From the NCBI GenBank assembly GCA_031472005.1, contig PZJY01000010.1, positions 1,054,001-1,118,000 on the forward strand: 64,000 nt of DNA, read 5' to 3'. This document shows, piece after piece, positions 12,249 to 25,000 of this stretch (position 1 is its first letter; each line of letters starts with the position of its first letter). Made by a program: the position numbers and the translations under genes. The stretch comes from Tetracladium setigerum (taxonomy: Eukaryota; Ascomycota; Leotiomycetes; Helotiales). The notes beneath the pieces are model-generated. The model was not told the DNA's origin, searched no databases, and saw only the letters and a list, made by a program, of their open reading frames with translations.

Positions 12249-15200
12249 ATGGAAATCGAAGGCTCTGTCCTTGAAAGAAGAATTGCTTCTCCGATTAAAG
12301 GCTTGTCTCGCACCTCCACAATTGAGACATCGTCCAGCGAGACCACGACCGAAGATAACGGTCCTCGGTTTGGTCTCGTGGAGATCGACAGCCCCAATAA
12401 TCCAGATGTAGAGTTTGTAGCCGCCAGAATCTTGATTGTGCCACAATGTTGACTATTCTCTTAGCATAATATTTGTTCATGGATTGAACGGCCATCCAAG
12501 GACAACTTGGCAATCCTCCTCAAACAAGAGGCGAATTTTCTGGCCTCAAGAACTTCTAGCCAGAGACTTGGACCATCAAGCCCGAATATTGAGCTATGGC
12601 TACGATGGCAATACCTTGCTGGAAAGGTCGTCGTTCTTGAGCTTGACGACGGATCTGGCTCAGGAAGTGCTTACGAAACGAAAGGGTTCGACATCTACTC
12701 GTCAGATCATCTGGATTGCACATAGTCTTGGTGGTGTGCTTGTAAAAGCTGTCAGTTTATCATGCATAAAGTCCTTGTCGCATCAAGTTAACATCACCAG
12801 GTTTTGCAATATTCACAGCGATGGACGCATGACACCATATCTTCGGGACTTTCCAGTATCGTCAACGCAACTGTTGGCATCATCTTTTTAGGAACTCCAC
12901 ACCAAGCTGGATCATCGGCTACTTGGTTGAATTATGTGCAACTGGTTGCTGGAAGTTCTGCAACCATAAATCTGAGCCAAATCAAAGGTATTCTGCAAGA
13001 CTACCAAGTTTCTGCTGTAGAGTTTCGTTCCCTCCTAGATCAACGACGGATTCATATTGTCTCATTCTACGAAAACAGGCCTACCTCAACTAACCATGGA
13101 CTTGTTAAGGTATTTGGGCACTTGTCTTTCTCAATTTGATAAACTAACAAGTTAGATCGTGGATGAAATGAGTGCTTTGAACCACAACTCCGAATCAATT
13201 GTTTATATCGATGCGAACCACAGAACAATGTGCAAATTCACAGATGAGCACCAATCCAGCTACATCCAAGTTAGAAAAGCGGTTAAACAAATTATCCAAG
13301 GCGGCATAGCTCTAGAAGGTATAATCTACAACAGATGGAAAATGACCAAATACTGACTGATTCCTGATTTCTAGCATCAAGATGGAAACAAATTCAGATT
13401 TCAGACTCTCCATCAATAGAGGCACCACCCATTGGTAGGTATTAGATCACACCAGAAAACATTACACTGACACAGTCAGACAACAACCAGGACCGAACTA
13501 TAAGCGACGATACAGCTACCATTGGAATGCAACCTATAAGTCCTACAGGTAAGTTTCTACAATTCATGAGTGTCTAAACTAACGTGTGTAGACCAACTCA
13601 CCCTTTTCAAGAGGTCATTGGGAGTACAGCCTCCTCGATGGGAACTTCTCTCGAAAAGACTACCAGGAACTTGTGAATGGATCACAGACTCAGAACAATA
13701 CAGAAGCTGGCTGGGAGAGTCTGACAAGCCTTTTCTTTGTCTTACTGGCCTTCCAGGCTCAGGCAAGACTTTTCTCGCGGCATACATCGCGCAGGAGCTG
13801 AACTCAAACAAACACAAAGCCATTGCTCCTGAACCACCTTACATTCTCAGTTTCTTCTTTGAATTCAAGGAGCTCTCGAATGGATCTGTCTTGGCACTGG
13901 TCCGATCACTGATATCCCAGCTGCTGGATATCAATCCTGGTTTCATTCACCAGATTCCCTGGAGAGCCAGCCACTCTCATCGTCAAGATCTTGAGCCTCT
14001 CATGGAAATTCTGCTCTCAATTCTGAGGAGTATGGAGCAGCGAGTCTTTTGCATCATAGATGGCTTGGATGAATGTGAAGAAAACTCCTTGGGAGACTTG
14101 ATGGATTTCATTGAAGATATATTCCTCGCTGTCAATGTTCGCACGGTTTTGACATACTGCCAAGGTTCAATGGTCGAAGAAAAGATTGAGAAAAGAGGCA
14201 TGAGGAAGAATATGGAGATCGTACAACTACAAGATACCAATATTGGCGATGTATCCAGCTATGCATCAAAGATGTGTGAGCAGTTCATCAAATTCAGGAA
14301 ACCCCCACCCCAGCTCGCCACAGACTTGAGGGCCTTGATGAAACAAGAAAATCACAGGGGCCGGTTCATTTGGGTCACTCTTATTCTCCAAATCCTTGGA
14401 AAACTGTCGAAACTCTCTAAAATCAAAGACTTCATTGAGAAGTTGCCAGCTGATCTTGAAACGGTATACCAACAAATCCTTGATGAAATCAGGCCGGACA
14501 AGAAGCCAATGATATACCGGTGTCTCTACTATCTGCAATACGCAACAAGGCCACTGGGGGTCGCTGAACTAGGCATTATACTCTCCTTGGAGGATGAAAT
14601 GGACCACTTATCGGATGTTATGGACAACGTTGAAATCAACCTAAAAGAGGATCTCATGAAAGAGCTTGGTCACATACTCGTAATTGAAGATGGAAATATT
14701 TTCTTTTCACATCCGGTCATTGGTCATTTTATTGGTGATCTGGTTTCGAAAGCTCAAATTGGAGAAGAGTCAAACTTTAATACTGGTATGCCGGAGTTTC
14801 CTCAGGAAAGTTCCTCTCACGAAGAGGTTCATGAACCAGCTCCCATTCAGCCAAGACTCGAAGGCCTACAAACACTTACAGTTGGGAAGCACAGGCCTAA
14901 GAAGCCAACCAAGCCGCTTTCACTAAGGCTCCAGGACGTACGTCCTGTATCCACCATAACAACAATACCCCCATACCACAAGACAGTCAAAACACCTTTG
15001 ATAAAAGGCAAAGACGTCAAGAAAATAGAAGATGAACTTGTCCACTATCATCTCGCCTCCGCTTGTCTGAAATACCTACTGCTGGACGATCTTCAGGCTG
15101 AGTTACCCGATGAGCTCAAGGAAATTCTTAACGAAAGCTCAGCTCTAAGCGACCAGGAATTGTCCGCCGCTGACTTAAAGTACAAAAGAATCTCGACAAT

Positions 15201-18200
15201 TCTTCCATTCTTTGAGTATGGTTGCTATTACTGGTCGTATCATCTCTCAAAATCAGGAAAACATGCTCTATCTGCGGCCCCGCTTGTTGAGCAGCTTTTG
15301 GAGAGAAACGAGAAAACCCCATTTTGGCAAAACATCTTCCAAAGTTCGCCTTTTGCACCAAATCATTTTCCAAAAACAACTTCGAAATTAGAAATCCTTT
15401 CTTCTCTCAATTTGACACAGTTTCTTCCCCAAAAGCAGAACATGGGATTGAAGCTGGCGCCTAGAGTGCTCAATACTGCAATCCGAAATTCTGCTTTTGA
15501 GACTTTCAGATACCTGCTTGAGTCTGGGGCAGACCCACGAAAAACTGACGAACACAACAAGAATGCACTACAATGGAGTCTCGAATTCACGGATCCGGAA
15601 AAGGCTAGCAAGTACATACAATTGATGGAGCAATATGTTCCGCCCGGGCTGTTGCCGAAACAACCAATACTTGATAACAACCTACGAAACTTGCATCATA
15701 TCATCAGGTCTAAGGATTTACAACGCTTGAGTCACATGCTAAGCTCAGAAAGAGAATTTGGCAACATTCTTGATGTCCCAGATCCTTCCGGGTTTACAGC
15801 TCTGCACTATGCTACAGAGGGGCAGTCTTGGCAAATGGTCGAACTTCTGTTGGATTACAATGCAGATCCTAATATAAAAGATTCAAAGGGGCGTAGCTGC
15901 CTACATTATGCCGCCGAAAGGGGAAATGATCAGATTGCTCAAGGCTTGCTCGAGTTTGGAGCAAATATGGATGCGAAGGATAATTCCAGCCAAACACCAT
16001 TACACTGTTCGGCCATCAAAGGCTCCTTGGATGTGACAAAGCTACTTGTGGAGTGGAGAGCGGATACTGCTCCAAAAGATCGTAAGAGGCAGACGCCAAT
16101 GCATTTCGCGGCTGGTTTTGGAAACATCAAGGTTGTTAGGCTCCTTGTTGAGTGTGTCTCTAGAACTTCAGAGCTAGATAGCAAGCTTCGAAGTCCACTC
16201 TTCATCGCTTGCATTCACCGACAAGCTCCTGCTGTGAAGCTTCTTCTCGAGTACGGCAATGACGGGTTTGTTCAAGACATTCGAGGGCAGACACCTCTTC
16301 ATGTTTCTGCCGTGAATGGCTTTGCGGATATAATGCGATTGCTTCTTGAAAGTGGAGTTCCGCCTTCCCCAAGAGATCATCTCGGACGAACACCACTTCA
16401 TGAAGGCGCTCTTTCTGGTGGAAATAAAATCGTGAAGCTCTTAATGGAATTCCGCGCCGACCCAACTATTTGCGATAATGAAGGACGTACGCCACTTCAT
16501 GATGCGTGCCAGTCGCAAATTTCATCAGATGATGTAGTGAGAATGCTATTAGAAATGGGAGCAAGCTGTCATGCTCGAGATAAAAACGGTCGCCTACCAA
16601 TTCACTACGCGGCAGCTGCAGGGAAGATGGTAGTCACTGAGCAGCTACTCGAACATAATTCAAAAGGGTATCAACAACCCAATACCCACTTGAATAGCCA
16701 GGATATCCGAGGACAAACACCCCTCCATATGGCAATAAACGCGGAAGTGAAGTCGCCATCTATATTTCAATTACTGGTAGATCGTGGGAGCAATTTAAAT
16801 CTTAGAGACGTCGATGGGAAGACGGCAGAACAATTGTCAAAGGAAAAGAAAAGCGGGTTCACCGAGATATTGAGAGGAAATTCCCAACAACCAGAGTCCC
16901 TCGAGGAGAGTCAGTACATTTACTCGCCATTGCTTTCTCATGAAGACACGCGGGTTCTAAGACTATATCCTGGAAATGAGGATGATCAAATTGTATGCTC
17001 TCTTGCAGGGCTGACAATTAATCGAAAGGATGGTATTTCCAGCTCAAGTATCAAATATGATGCATTATCCTACTGGTGGGGTGCCGATGAACCATCTAAC
17101 GAAATCAAACTTTTCCACTGGCAAGGAGATCTGGAACTGGAAGATCCTCCCTCTAATGCCAGCAAGTTCTACATTCGATCCAATCTCCATTCAGCTTTGA
17201 AACACCTTCGCCACCCAGAGCAAATTATTCATCTCTGGGTTGATGCGCTGTGTATAGATCAGCAAAACGATGATGAAAGGTCCAATCATGTTCTTAATAT
17301 CAAAGCCATTTATACGGCCGCAGAACAGGTTCGCGTATGGCTAGGTCCTAGCAGCGACATTAGCACAAAGGCGTTCTCGTTCTTGTCTCTAGAACTAGAT
17401 GCAGCTATCGAAGAGAGAATTACGCCTTCGCAGGAGCAAGAATACGCACTGGCAGCTTTGATGAGAAATCGCTGGTTCACCCGACGCTGGATTCTTCAAG
17501 AAGTTTTTTTTGCGAAAAGAATCACGATACATTGTGGGAGCTACCGATGCCGCTGGGAAACCTTCGTTGGGGCCATCATCCAACTGAACAAGTTAGTCAA
17601 TGCTCGAATTTCAACGAACAACGGAGAGGATACACTTTCAAATCCCTCAAACTTGAGATTGCCTGGTGCTACCACATTAATTCTCATCAGCATGCTTCGA
17701 TCTCGATCTTTTGACGAAGCTCAACAGGGTTCAGAATCTACGATGTCTCAAATTTCTCTAGACATCACTGGAGGCAATGCACATACGATTGATGCCTTGA
17801 CAGGGAATTTGTTTGATCCTCGCTATTCACTGTACCAGCATAGAATTTCCTGCCTTTGTCCAACACCGGAGACTCACGGCGAAACGACGCGTGCGTGGGA
17901 TAATTGGTCTCTAGAGAACCTGGTGTCAACACTTGTTCATTTCGACGTTTGGGACCCCCGAGATGCAATATATTCGCTTCTAGGTTTGGCGCAACCTGGA
18001 TTCACTAACAGCTTGGGCAGCATTATTCCCAATTACAAGAACAGCTTTTTCGATGTTTTTATTGAGTTTGTAAGGCACTGCGTTGTCACAAGCAACTCGC
18101 TTAACATCATCTGTCGGGCTTGGGCTCCTCCTACCCCCGGAGAAGGACTTCTCAGAGCCTCACATCATTTGTTGAAGTCGTACAAAAGGTCATGAAACAT

Positions 18201-19025
18201 GAAACCCATACGCCTGCGTTACCAACATGGATAGTTGCAACTTTCAGTGGACCCTTTGGAACTTCAGAAGGCGGCCCGGAAGGTAGATCTCATGGAGACA
18301 GTCTTGTTGGAAACCCAAAACGTGTGGAAAACCCAAAATGCCCATGGTATCGAGCTTCAGGGTTGAGAAAGCCCGTCGCAAAATTCCCACTCTTGAATAC
18401 CATGCCGAAAATTAAGAGTGGTAAAAGATCATTGAGACGATTCGATGGGACATTGCACGTCTGGGGAAAGAGAATCGCCGTCATCAAGAATATCGGTCCC
18501 CGCGCTATCCAAGGTATGATTGCTGCCGAGCATCTCGAACTACTTGGCTGGCCAATGTCAAAAGATCAGAGTTTAGAGGATGTCCCGGACAGACTGTGGC
18601 GGACACTCGTTGCAGACCGCGGACCGGCAGGCGATGCTGTCGCTCCTTGGTACAAGAATGCATGTCTTGAGGCACTTCAGCGCAGAAATCAGATGGGAGA
18701 TATCAATACCACTGAATTGATCGCGAGAACTGATTCAAGTCCAATACTTGTACAGTATCTGAAGAGAATCCAGAGCGTGATCTGGAATCGGAAGATTTTT
18801 ACCGTGGAAGAGGGCTTGGTTGGCATTGCGCCGGGTAGAGCTCTCTCGGGTGATATTTTGTGTATTCTATGGGGATGTGATGTTCCTGTTGTTCTTCGAG
18901 AAGTGAAGACAGATGGAAAGGGCATGGCTTATGAACTTGTGGGAGAATGTTACATTTATGATATGATGAATGGCGAAGCGGTCGTGGATGAAAGTGATGA
19001 CGGCGAGGAGTTTATTTTGCAATGA
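12249..19025 (+). CDS. NLR-like protein: SesB hydrolase - NACHT - ankyrin repeats - HET
   Basis: About 2161 residues in seven exons. Introns: 12413-12464, 12751-12800, 13110-13155, 13319-13374, 13435-13479 and 13549-13591. Residues ~55-300 are a SesB-type alpha/beta hydrolase: the VHGLNGH motif, nucleophile Ser ~142 in AHSLGG, and FLGTPHQAG. A NACHT NTPase follows, with Walker A GLPGSGKT (~403-410) and Walker B FCIIDGLDE (~503-511). Ankyrin repeats occupy ~1078-1436 (about ten units of the TPLHxA type). They run with no break into a HET domain at ~1458-1900: YDALSYWWG, LWVDALCIDQ, NRWFTRRWILQEVFF. The 13592-18195 frame is one uninterrupted exon, so the ankyrin-HET link is certain. The HET C-terminal part (WIVATFSGPFG, GDSLVG, to FILQ) is in the next frame; one missing C in the C5 run at 18134-18138 would restore it. 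Otherwise a stop at 18195 truncates the protein. Inferred role: non-self recognition and cell death. Confidence 0.88.
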
Positions 19026-19335
19026 GATATTATTCTAGAAAGATATCTAAGAAATTATAACAATAACTACCGCAATACTTTCCTAATTCTTCTAAAATTA
19101 CGTTTTTATAAAGTTTGAATTTATAATTTTAATTTAAATTAATATTTAGTTATGAAAAGTTTTTTCGTCTTTTTTATTATCACTATTAGTTAGTCAGTAT
19201 TTTTTGGGGGGGGTTTTTTTAACTTATTACTGATATATAATTAAATATCTTCACGATTTTTTTTCAAAGAATTTTATAGCAAACAAAACGTTATATTTCC
19301 GTCTAAGTCAAACTTCTGTCCAATCGTTCGATTAG
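18960..19335 (+). repeat. Direct repeat copy A: 3' end and downstream region of the HET gene
   Basis: This stretch, covering the last ~20 codons (acidic DDGEEFIL tail) and the 3' flank, has a diverged second copy at about 25675-26000 in the same orientation. Matching blocks include GAGATATTA after the stop, TTCCTAATT, and GTC(C/T)AAGTCAAACTTCT near the far end. At many differing positions copy A has A/T where copy B has G/C, and copy A contains long T and G runs. Confidence 0.8.
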
Positions 19336-19714
19336 CACCCCACCCAAGCAAACCATTTTACTATTGGGATCAACTCACAACTTCCAAGCTTTGGATCGAG
19401 ATGATGATTCTTGGCCTATAGCTTTGGAAATATCGGGTGCTGCTGCCATAACGTCTGGGTTGGTGACTTATATTCTGGGAGGGACAAAGTGGGCTGGTAG
19501 GTTGTCGTCTGAGGGTCCAACAAAGATTGCAGAAAATGTGAGAACTCTGCTTCTGATTTTGTCCGTTACGACACTCAGTGGAGCTAAGCTTACCAATAAC
19601 CGTGAACTTGAGAACTATAATGTTCTCTTATGTTGAAGGCGTCGATGGGACTGCCATTACAATTTCGTGTCAGGACTCGAGCAGGTCAGTCATGCTTTTT
19701 ATAGTAATACTACA
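19026..19714. other. AT-rich intergenic DNA
   Basis: About 19030-19330 is AT-rich with T runs and a G8 run, and belongs to repeat copy A. From 19364 to 19636 a frame without an ATG stays open for 90 codons; I treat it as non-coding or a relic. Nothing else is recognised. Confidence 0.4.
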
Positions 19715-21826
19715 TTAAGTAGGACTAGACCATTTATTTATGAGGCTCTCAAGCGGCTCCACAACACGTATATACACGGCCTGTGTGAATGATTTACTCT
19801 TCCAATCAGGTTTCTCTTCAAATATACAGAAGACGCAGCATCGGATGATATGCTCAAACGCCGGGTCCTCCTCGAAGACCATTTCTGTCCAGTCACGCGC
19901 AGTCATGTAATCTGTCCCGGAGTGCGGCTTCCCATCAGATCCCAAGTGGGACTTTCGAATTTCTTGGCTTTCTATAGACTGTCCAAAGCAGAGTTCTAGT
20001 AAAAGGATACCAAGATGGCTGAGACTTTCGCGGTCTGCGTAACGGTTGATGGGAGATATTGCTACCGGTTCCAAATCTTCGGATGTGGTGTGGGGAGCCT
20101 TTTTTGATTTGAAAGAGTAGTTGATGTATGGGTGCTCGACTAAAACTTTCGAATCTTGATGGTAGAAGTAGACATCGCCTTTGTCAAGCTTGTCTGTCAG
20201 CCATGGTGTGGTCTGGAGTTGAAGAATTGAGGCAGCGAGAATACTGGCTATTTTGTATCGCTCTTGTCGACTTAAGCGGATGCCACTCTCGCCTGCGAGG
20301 AGTAATTGGAGACTGATGGGAGGTCCAGTTCTAGAAACTGGCTGGGAGCCATTTATTGGTCGTAATTCATGAAATTGTTCTTTGTCGTCAGCGATATACC
20401 CGAGACATGAAGTCTCAGTGTGAAGACAGAACAAGGTTGAACACAGATCTTTGATCGGGCCACTATCGTCCCTGGGGCTCGGTGGGGTTTCTGTAATCAT
20501 AGGGTTTGGCACAGGAAAAGTATTTGGGCGAAGTGGGATCTCTATCGGAACATTCAACCGCACAGACTTTTTGGCTTTTGAAGATCGGCTTGATAGCCAG
20601 TTCCTGTTCTTGATCAGCTCGAAGCAACAAAGGACATATTAATTGACACAAACCTCAAGTGCTTTTCTTCTACCGTGACCGAAGTCGTAAATTCGTTCGA
20701 CATACTTGAAGCACTTGTGTTTGAACTACTCTTAAAGAGACTACTGAATCCTGTAGAAGATAAAGTGGATGATGACGATGACGATATCGAAGTTCGCACA
20801 GTTGGACGCATCATTGCGTTCAGGTCAGGTGAAGATTTTGACTCTAAATCTCGCCTAAGGGTGCTTGTGTTCGAATAGATATCTTTCGTAGATGGAGGTT
20901 GCGAAATTATTGTTGGAGACTTCTTTTCCTTCTCTTGCTTGATGCTGAGTACCACCTCTCGTCGAGAATTGACCACTACATCTGGTCTATCTCCCTCGCT
21001 TGGAGGATTAAAAGCCACACTGAAATGAGAAGTCCATTCACTAGTTTTCCGATGTTGAAGCTGGAGGGCTGCAGTATGGGGAGATACACACTCGCAATTC
21101 CAGCCGTTTGTAATGGCTGTATGGAGGCTGCTTGCATGACGTCTGATGCACCCAAATATCGTCGCCCATGTTGTGTCTTTCTGAATGACCGTGGCCTTGA
21201 TGCTGTCGAGTTTATCCTTTGAATCCAATAGCTCTGCAAGCTTACGATTGTGGATCTCGAAAGATGCAAGAGTTTTGGGTCCTTTCTTGCTAAAACTCAA
21301 ACGTATTCTCTTCAGCTGATATTCCCATTGACTGGCGCCGTCGCTCGCCCATTCGATCTGGTGGAGATGAATTAATTAGCTTTTGCCCGTGTTATCAGTG
21401 GATAACTTAGACAGAAGAGTTCAAAGGGAAAAAAAACACCTTCCCATCCTTTAATAACAGCAAGTCGTGCAATTCCGCCATGAGTTTTTGCATCGTCTGG
21501 ACCGTGCCCAAAAAAGCATTGTACGACGGCCCGAGCCTTGTCTGTAGCGCACTTGCCAGGTCTTCGCGACGCCATCCATCATAGTTGGGAATGGTCATGA
21601 ATGATTGCAAGTCGTCTTGCGATACGTCTGCGGAGATGAGGAAGCGCTCCAGCATCTGGTCGAAGAGCTGCTTCTCAATGTCGACAGCGTCAATGAAATC
21701 GAGGAAGACCGTCCGGAATCGCTTCCATTTTACCAGAGGTTCGAAGCCGTCCTTGTAGTGCTCAGCAGCTGCGATGAGCAGTGGAAAGCCACCGAGGACG
21801 AACGCTGCTATTTCCACTCCAGACAT
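19715..21826 (-). CDS. DUF7580-type fungal protein
   Basis: About 659 residues in three exons (introns 21358-21439 and 20604-20653). The ATG is at 21826 (MSGVEIAAFVLGG). The N-terminus carries a hydrophobic helix (~residues 4-20) followed by a helical bundle, typical of this family and reminiscent of HeLo-like N-termini. A Ser-rich linker (residues ~260-340) leads to a C-terminal domain with LGILLLELCFG and a DWTEMVFEEDPAFEHIIRCC block. These are the hallmarks I know from Pfam DUF7580, which is kinase-like at the end but lacks catalytic residues. The biochemical function is unknown; family members are lineage-expanded in Pezizomycotina. It is divergent from the C2H2/ubiquitin-like gene, with 258 bp between the two start codons. 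Confidence 0.8.
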
Positions 21827-22084
21827 CGTGGCAAGCAGATGCGACCTCAGCTCATCTGCTGAGACAGATTTTGTTCGAAAGCTCGACGTCGTCCCATGGG
21901 TTCTTGGAGATAGCTGCGATGCTGTCACTCATGCACGCCATTTCAGCCGGCGGGGTCGGTGTTAAGAAGCATGGGTCATGAATGGGCTGGTACAGTACAG
22001 TGCAGACTGGGCGAGGGGACAGGGCAGTCATCTCATAAATTACCACACAGGCATCACGAGAAACTGGACTTCCCAAAGCATACA
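21827..22084. promoter_or_regulatory. Bidirectional promoter of the DUF7580 and ULD/C2H2 genes
   Basis: A 258-bp gap between two outward-facing ATGs. No recognised binding site or TATA box. The short head-to-head spacing implies shared regulatory sequence. Confidence 0.5.
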
Positions 22085-25000
22085 ATGGAGGGTGAAATAG
22101 GCTCGGTCGTCGAGATGGGAGGGGCCACCACTCTCATGACCTCCTCCCACGATAAAAGCAAGCAAACGGAGATTTTCCCCCTATGCAAGGAGTGCTTACA
22201 GGAGTTCGACAAATTGATTAGGGCTCTGGAAGCTGTTTCTTGCGATGAGGGAAAACAAAACGGATATGATGTAGAATCTGCGCTCACGACAACTGAGGAA
22301 GCATTGTCTCGATTCAAAGCTTGGGCCATCAACATTGCTGCCCTTCAACGAGGGCATCTTCGAAGTTCTCTAGACTTCAGGATTAAGGATGCTACCGAGA
22401 TACGGATGCGAATTTTCAAGGTTCTGAAGAACCTCGTGCAATCAATATCATCAGGTTTGTGAAGCTTACCAGGCGCGAATTCCTCATCCAGTAACATTTT
22501 GCTAATTCCTACAGCCTATCTTATTGTTACGGGTGTTCAACCTAACGAGATATGGCAGGTAGATTCTATCAGTGACTCGGAAGATGAGGTAGAGGAGGTA
22601 TCAGAAGAAGATGTCATCGAGACCTCGGACTTACAGGAACTGTTCGCAGCAATGAAAGCGGCGAACACCAATCTGATGAAGATGAGCATGGTCATGAGAA
22701 ACTCTCCTGGTCGTGATGACTACCTTAAAGCAGCCACACGATATCCTTTCGATCCCAAGTGGGATATCAGCCATGTAAAAGAAAAGCATGGATCAGAAAC
22801 GCGGAGCAGTGAGTGGCTGCTTGAACGTCTGGGGAAAGCCATTACCAGGCGGCGGCAGTATCTCAAGTACCGTGAGGACCACCATGGAAAGCTTTCTCGA
22901 GATTGGGCGGATAAAGGCCCGGAGAACGAAGAAGCAGATGACGAGCCTAAAACAATTGCCTTGACAGAAGCGACAAAATATGTTGAAAATGAAGACCCTA
23001 ACCACCGACCTGGCTCAGAAGGGGGCGGTTCTTTTGGCTCACAGACCTCATACGAGGCAACTATTATGGGCGAATCTACTGAAACTAGACTTACTGTTCC
23101 CCCTCCCCCAAAGATGGCTTTCCAAGAACAAGGTATCCCTTTCATCTTCGGTGAAGCATTTCAGTGCCCGTTTTGCTATACGGAACAGACAGTGAAAAAC
23201 AAGGCGGAGTGGAAGTGAGAGAGACCCTATCTTGAACCAAATCGTGTCATAACTAACGTTATACAGGAAGCATGTTTTTCGAGACTTGAAACCGTATGTC
23301 TGCACTTTCAAAGAATGCAATCTACGCATGTTTCGTAGCCGGAACGAATGGTTCGCACACGAACTTCACGCCCATCGCCGGGAATGGACTTGTCCATATT
23401 GTGAAACTTCATCATTTTCAATAAAGGGAAACTTTCAAAGTCACCTCAAAGTATCGCACGGGCTGTTATTGACGGGCTCTGAACTTGAAGCAGTGTTGCT
23501 GCAAAGTGAAGCACCTGTAGATAGGATCTCCTCGGCGGCTTGTGATCTGTGTGATGATTGGCGATCAACCATTGCAAATCCGAACAAAGACTCCAGCAGA
23601 GCTTTCTTGAACGACGGGAAACATGTGCAACCATACGGTACTTTGAAGCAGTTCAGAAGACATCTTGGCCGTCACATGGAGCAGCTGGCCTTGTTTGCAT
23701 TGCCGATCCATGATGGCGAGGAGGCTGAAGATGAGAGCTCGGATGATGACGAAGGTACATCAGATTTCGTTGTAAACAACTCTAAGGTCGAGAATACTGA
23801 GCTTGAGCATTCACAACCAATGGCAGGGCAGCAAAACGATGCTGCAACAAGAGAGGAGGGGAAAAAGCTGGAGGAGGCAGAAATAGAGACAGAGGCCGTG
23901 AAACAAGTAGGAGAAGAAGAGGAGAAGCAGGAGAAGGAAGGCATCAAGCTGGACCAGGAGACTGAATTAACTCAGCAGGAGGCATGGGAACGCGGTGTGT
24001 CTATCACTCCTCCTGTCAGTCGCGATATAGCTGGTACAGCCGTGGAGCAGCAAGATCAAGTAGGCGATAGTAACATTACCGATGGGGGTTCTCCAGAACT
24101 CAGACCTACCGTTACCGAGAATCTTACGAAAGGAATCTATGATGTAGACGACGTTTCCCCAGAGGTCATAGCTGCTATCACGGAGAAAGTTAAGAGAGAA
24201 GGTAGGCTAGATATCAATGCGGTCTCCAGTCTTACACCCCGCTAACATAAATTTACAGTTCGCGATCATTGGAAACAAGTGGGCAGCCATGTCGATAATC
24301 CCTCACAGATTCCTCCAACCTCAGTGGAAGCTGCTGGATCTGGATCTGATATGCCTTCAATTATTATGCCGGAAAGTGATGAAGGAGCACTTGGTGCTGC
24401 CGTGAACGAAGAAGATAGATCTGCTCCCGCATCATCTTTTCTACCTCAGCATCAAGAAAGAAGTCAGAAGGGGCCTGTAGATCAACAGCCCACTGATAAA
24501 ACTCCAGAACCTATGCTGGTGGCAGATGGTGGTGAGCTGAGGATGAGGCCTGATTTATCTGGGGCATCTGCCTCTGACGATGGTATGGCCAATAAAGCTG
24601 CCAGGCTTGAGACGGTAGTCGATCCGGAACCCAAACCCTTGGTTACTATTAAACCTGATGACGATGATGATTGGGAAAGCTGGGATAGTTCCAGATCCAA
24701 GAAAAACAAAAAGAAAAACAGGAAAAAAAAGAGGAAGACGCAGGAAATAAATGATGCTCAAGCAACCACAAATGCAGCACCGAGGGAACTGGTAATTGAG
24801 GAAATAGACAGGACGCTCAATGACAATGGAGCCATGAGGGACAAGAATGCAAAGCAACAAATTGAATCGGAGCACAGAAAAGCTGATACAGGATCCGTTG
24901 AAGGAAAGGGAAAGGCCCCAGAAGCCGAACCGACAAACGACGAAGTTAAAAAGGCGCCCTTAAGATTCAAAGACGCCGTGGGACGAAAATTCAGCTTTCC

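Noticed and set aside
19364..19636. 90-codon open frame between the HET gene and the DUF7580 gene, with a possible membrane helix
   Set aside because: No ATG, no splice partner found, AT-rich surroundings and no family resemblance.
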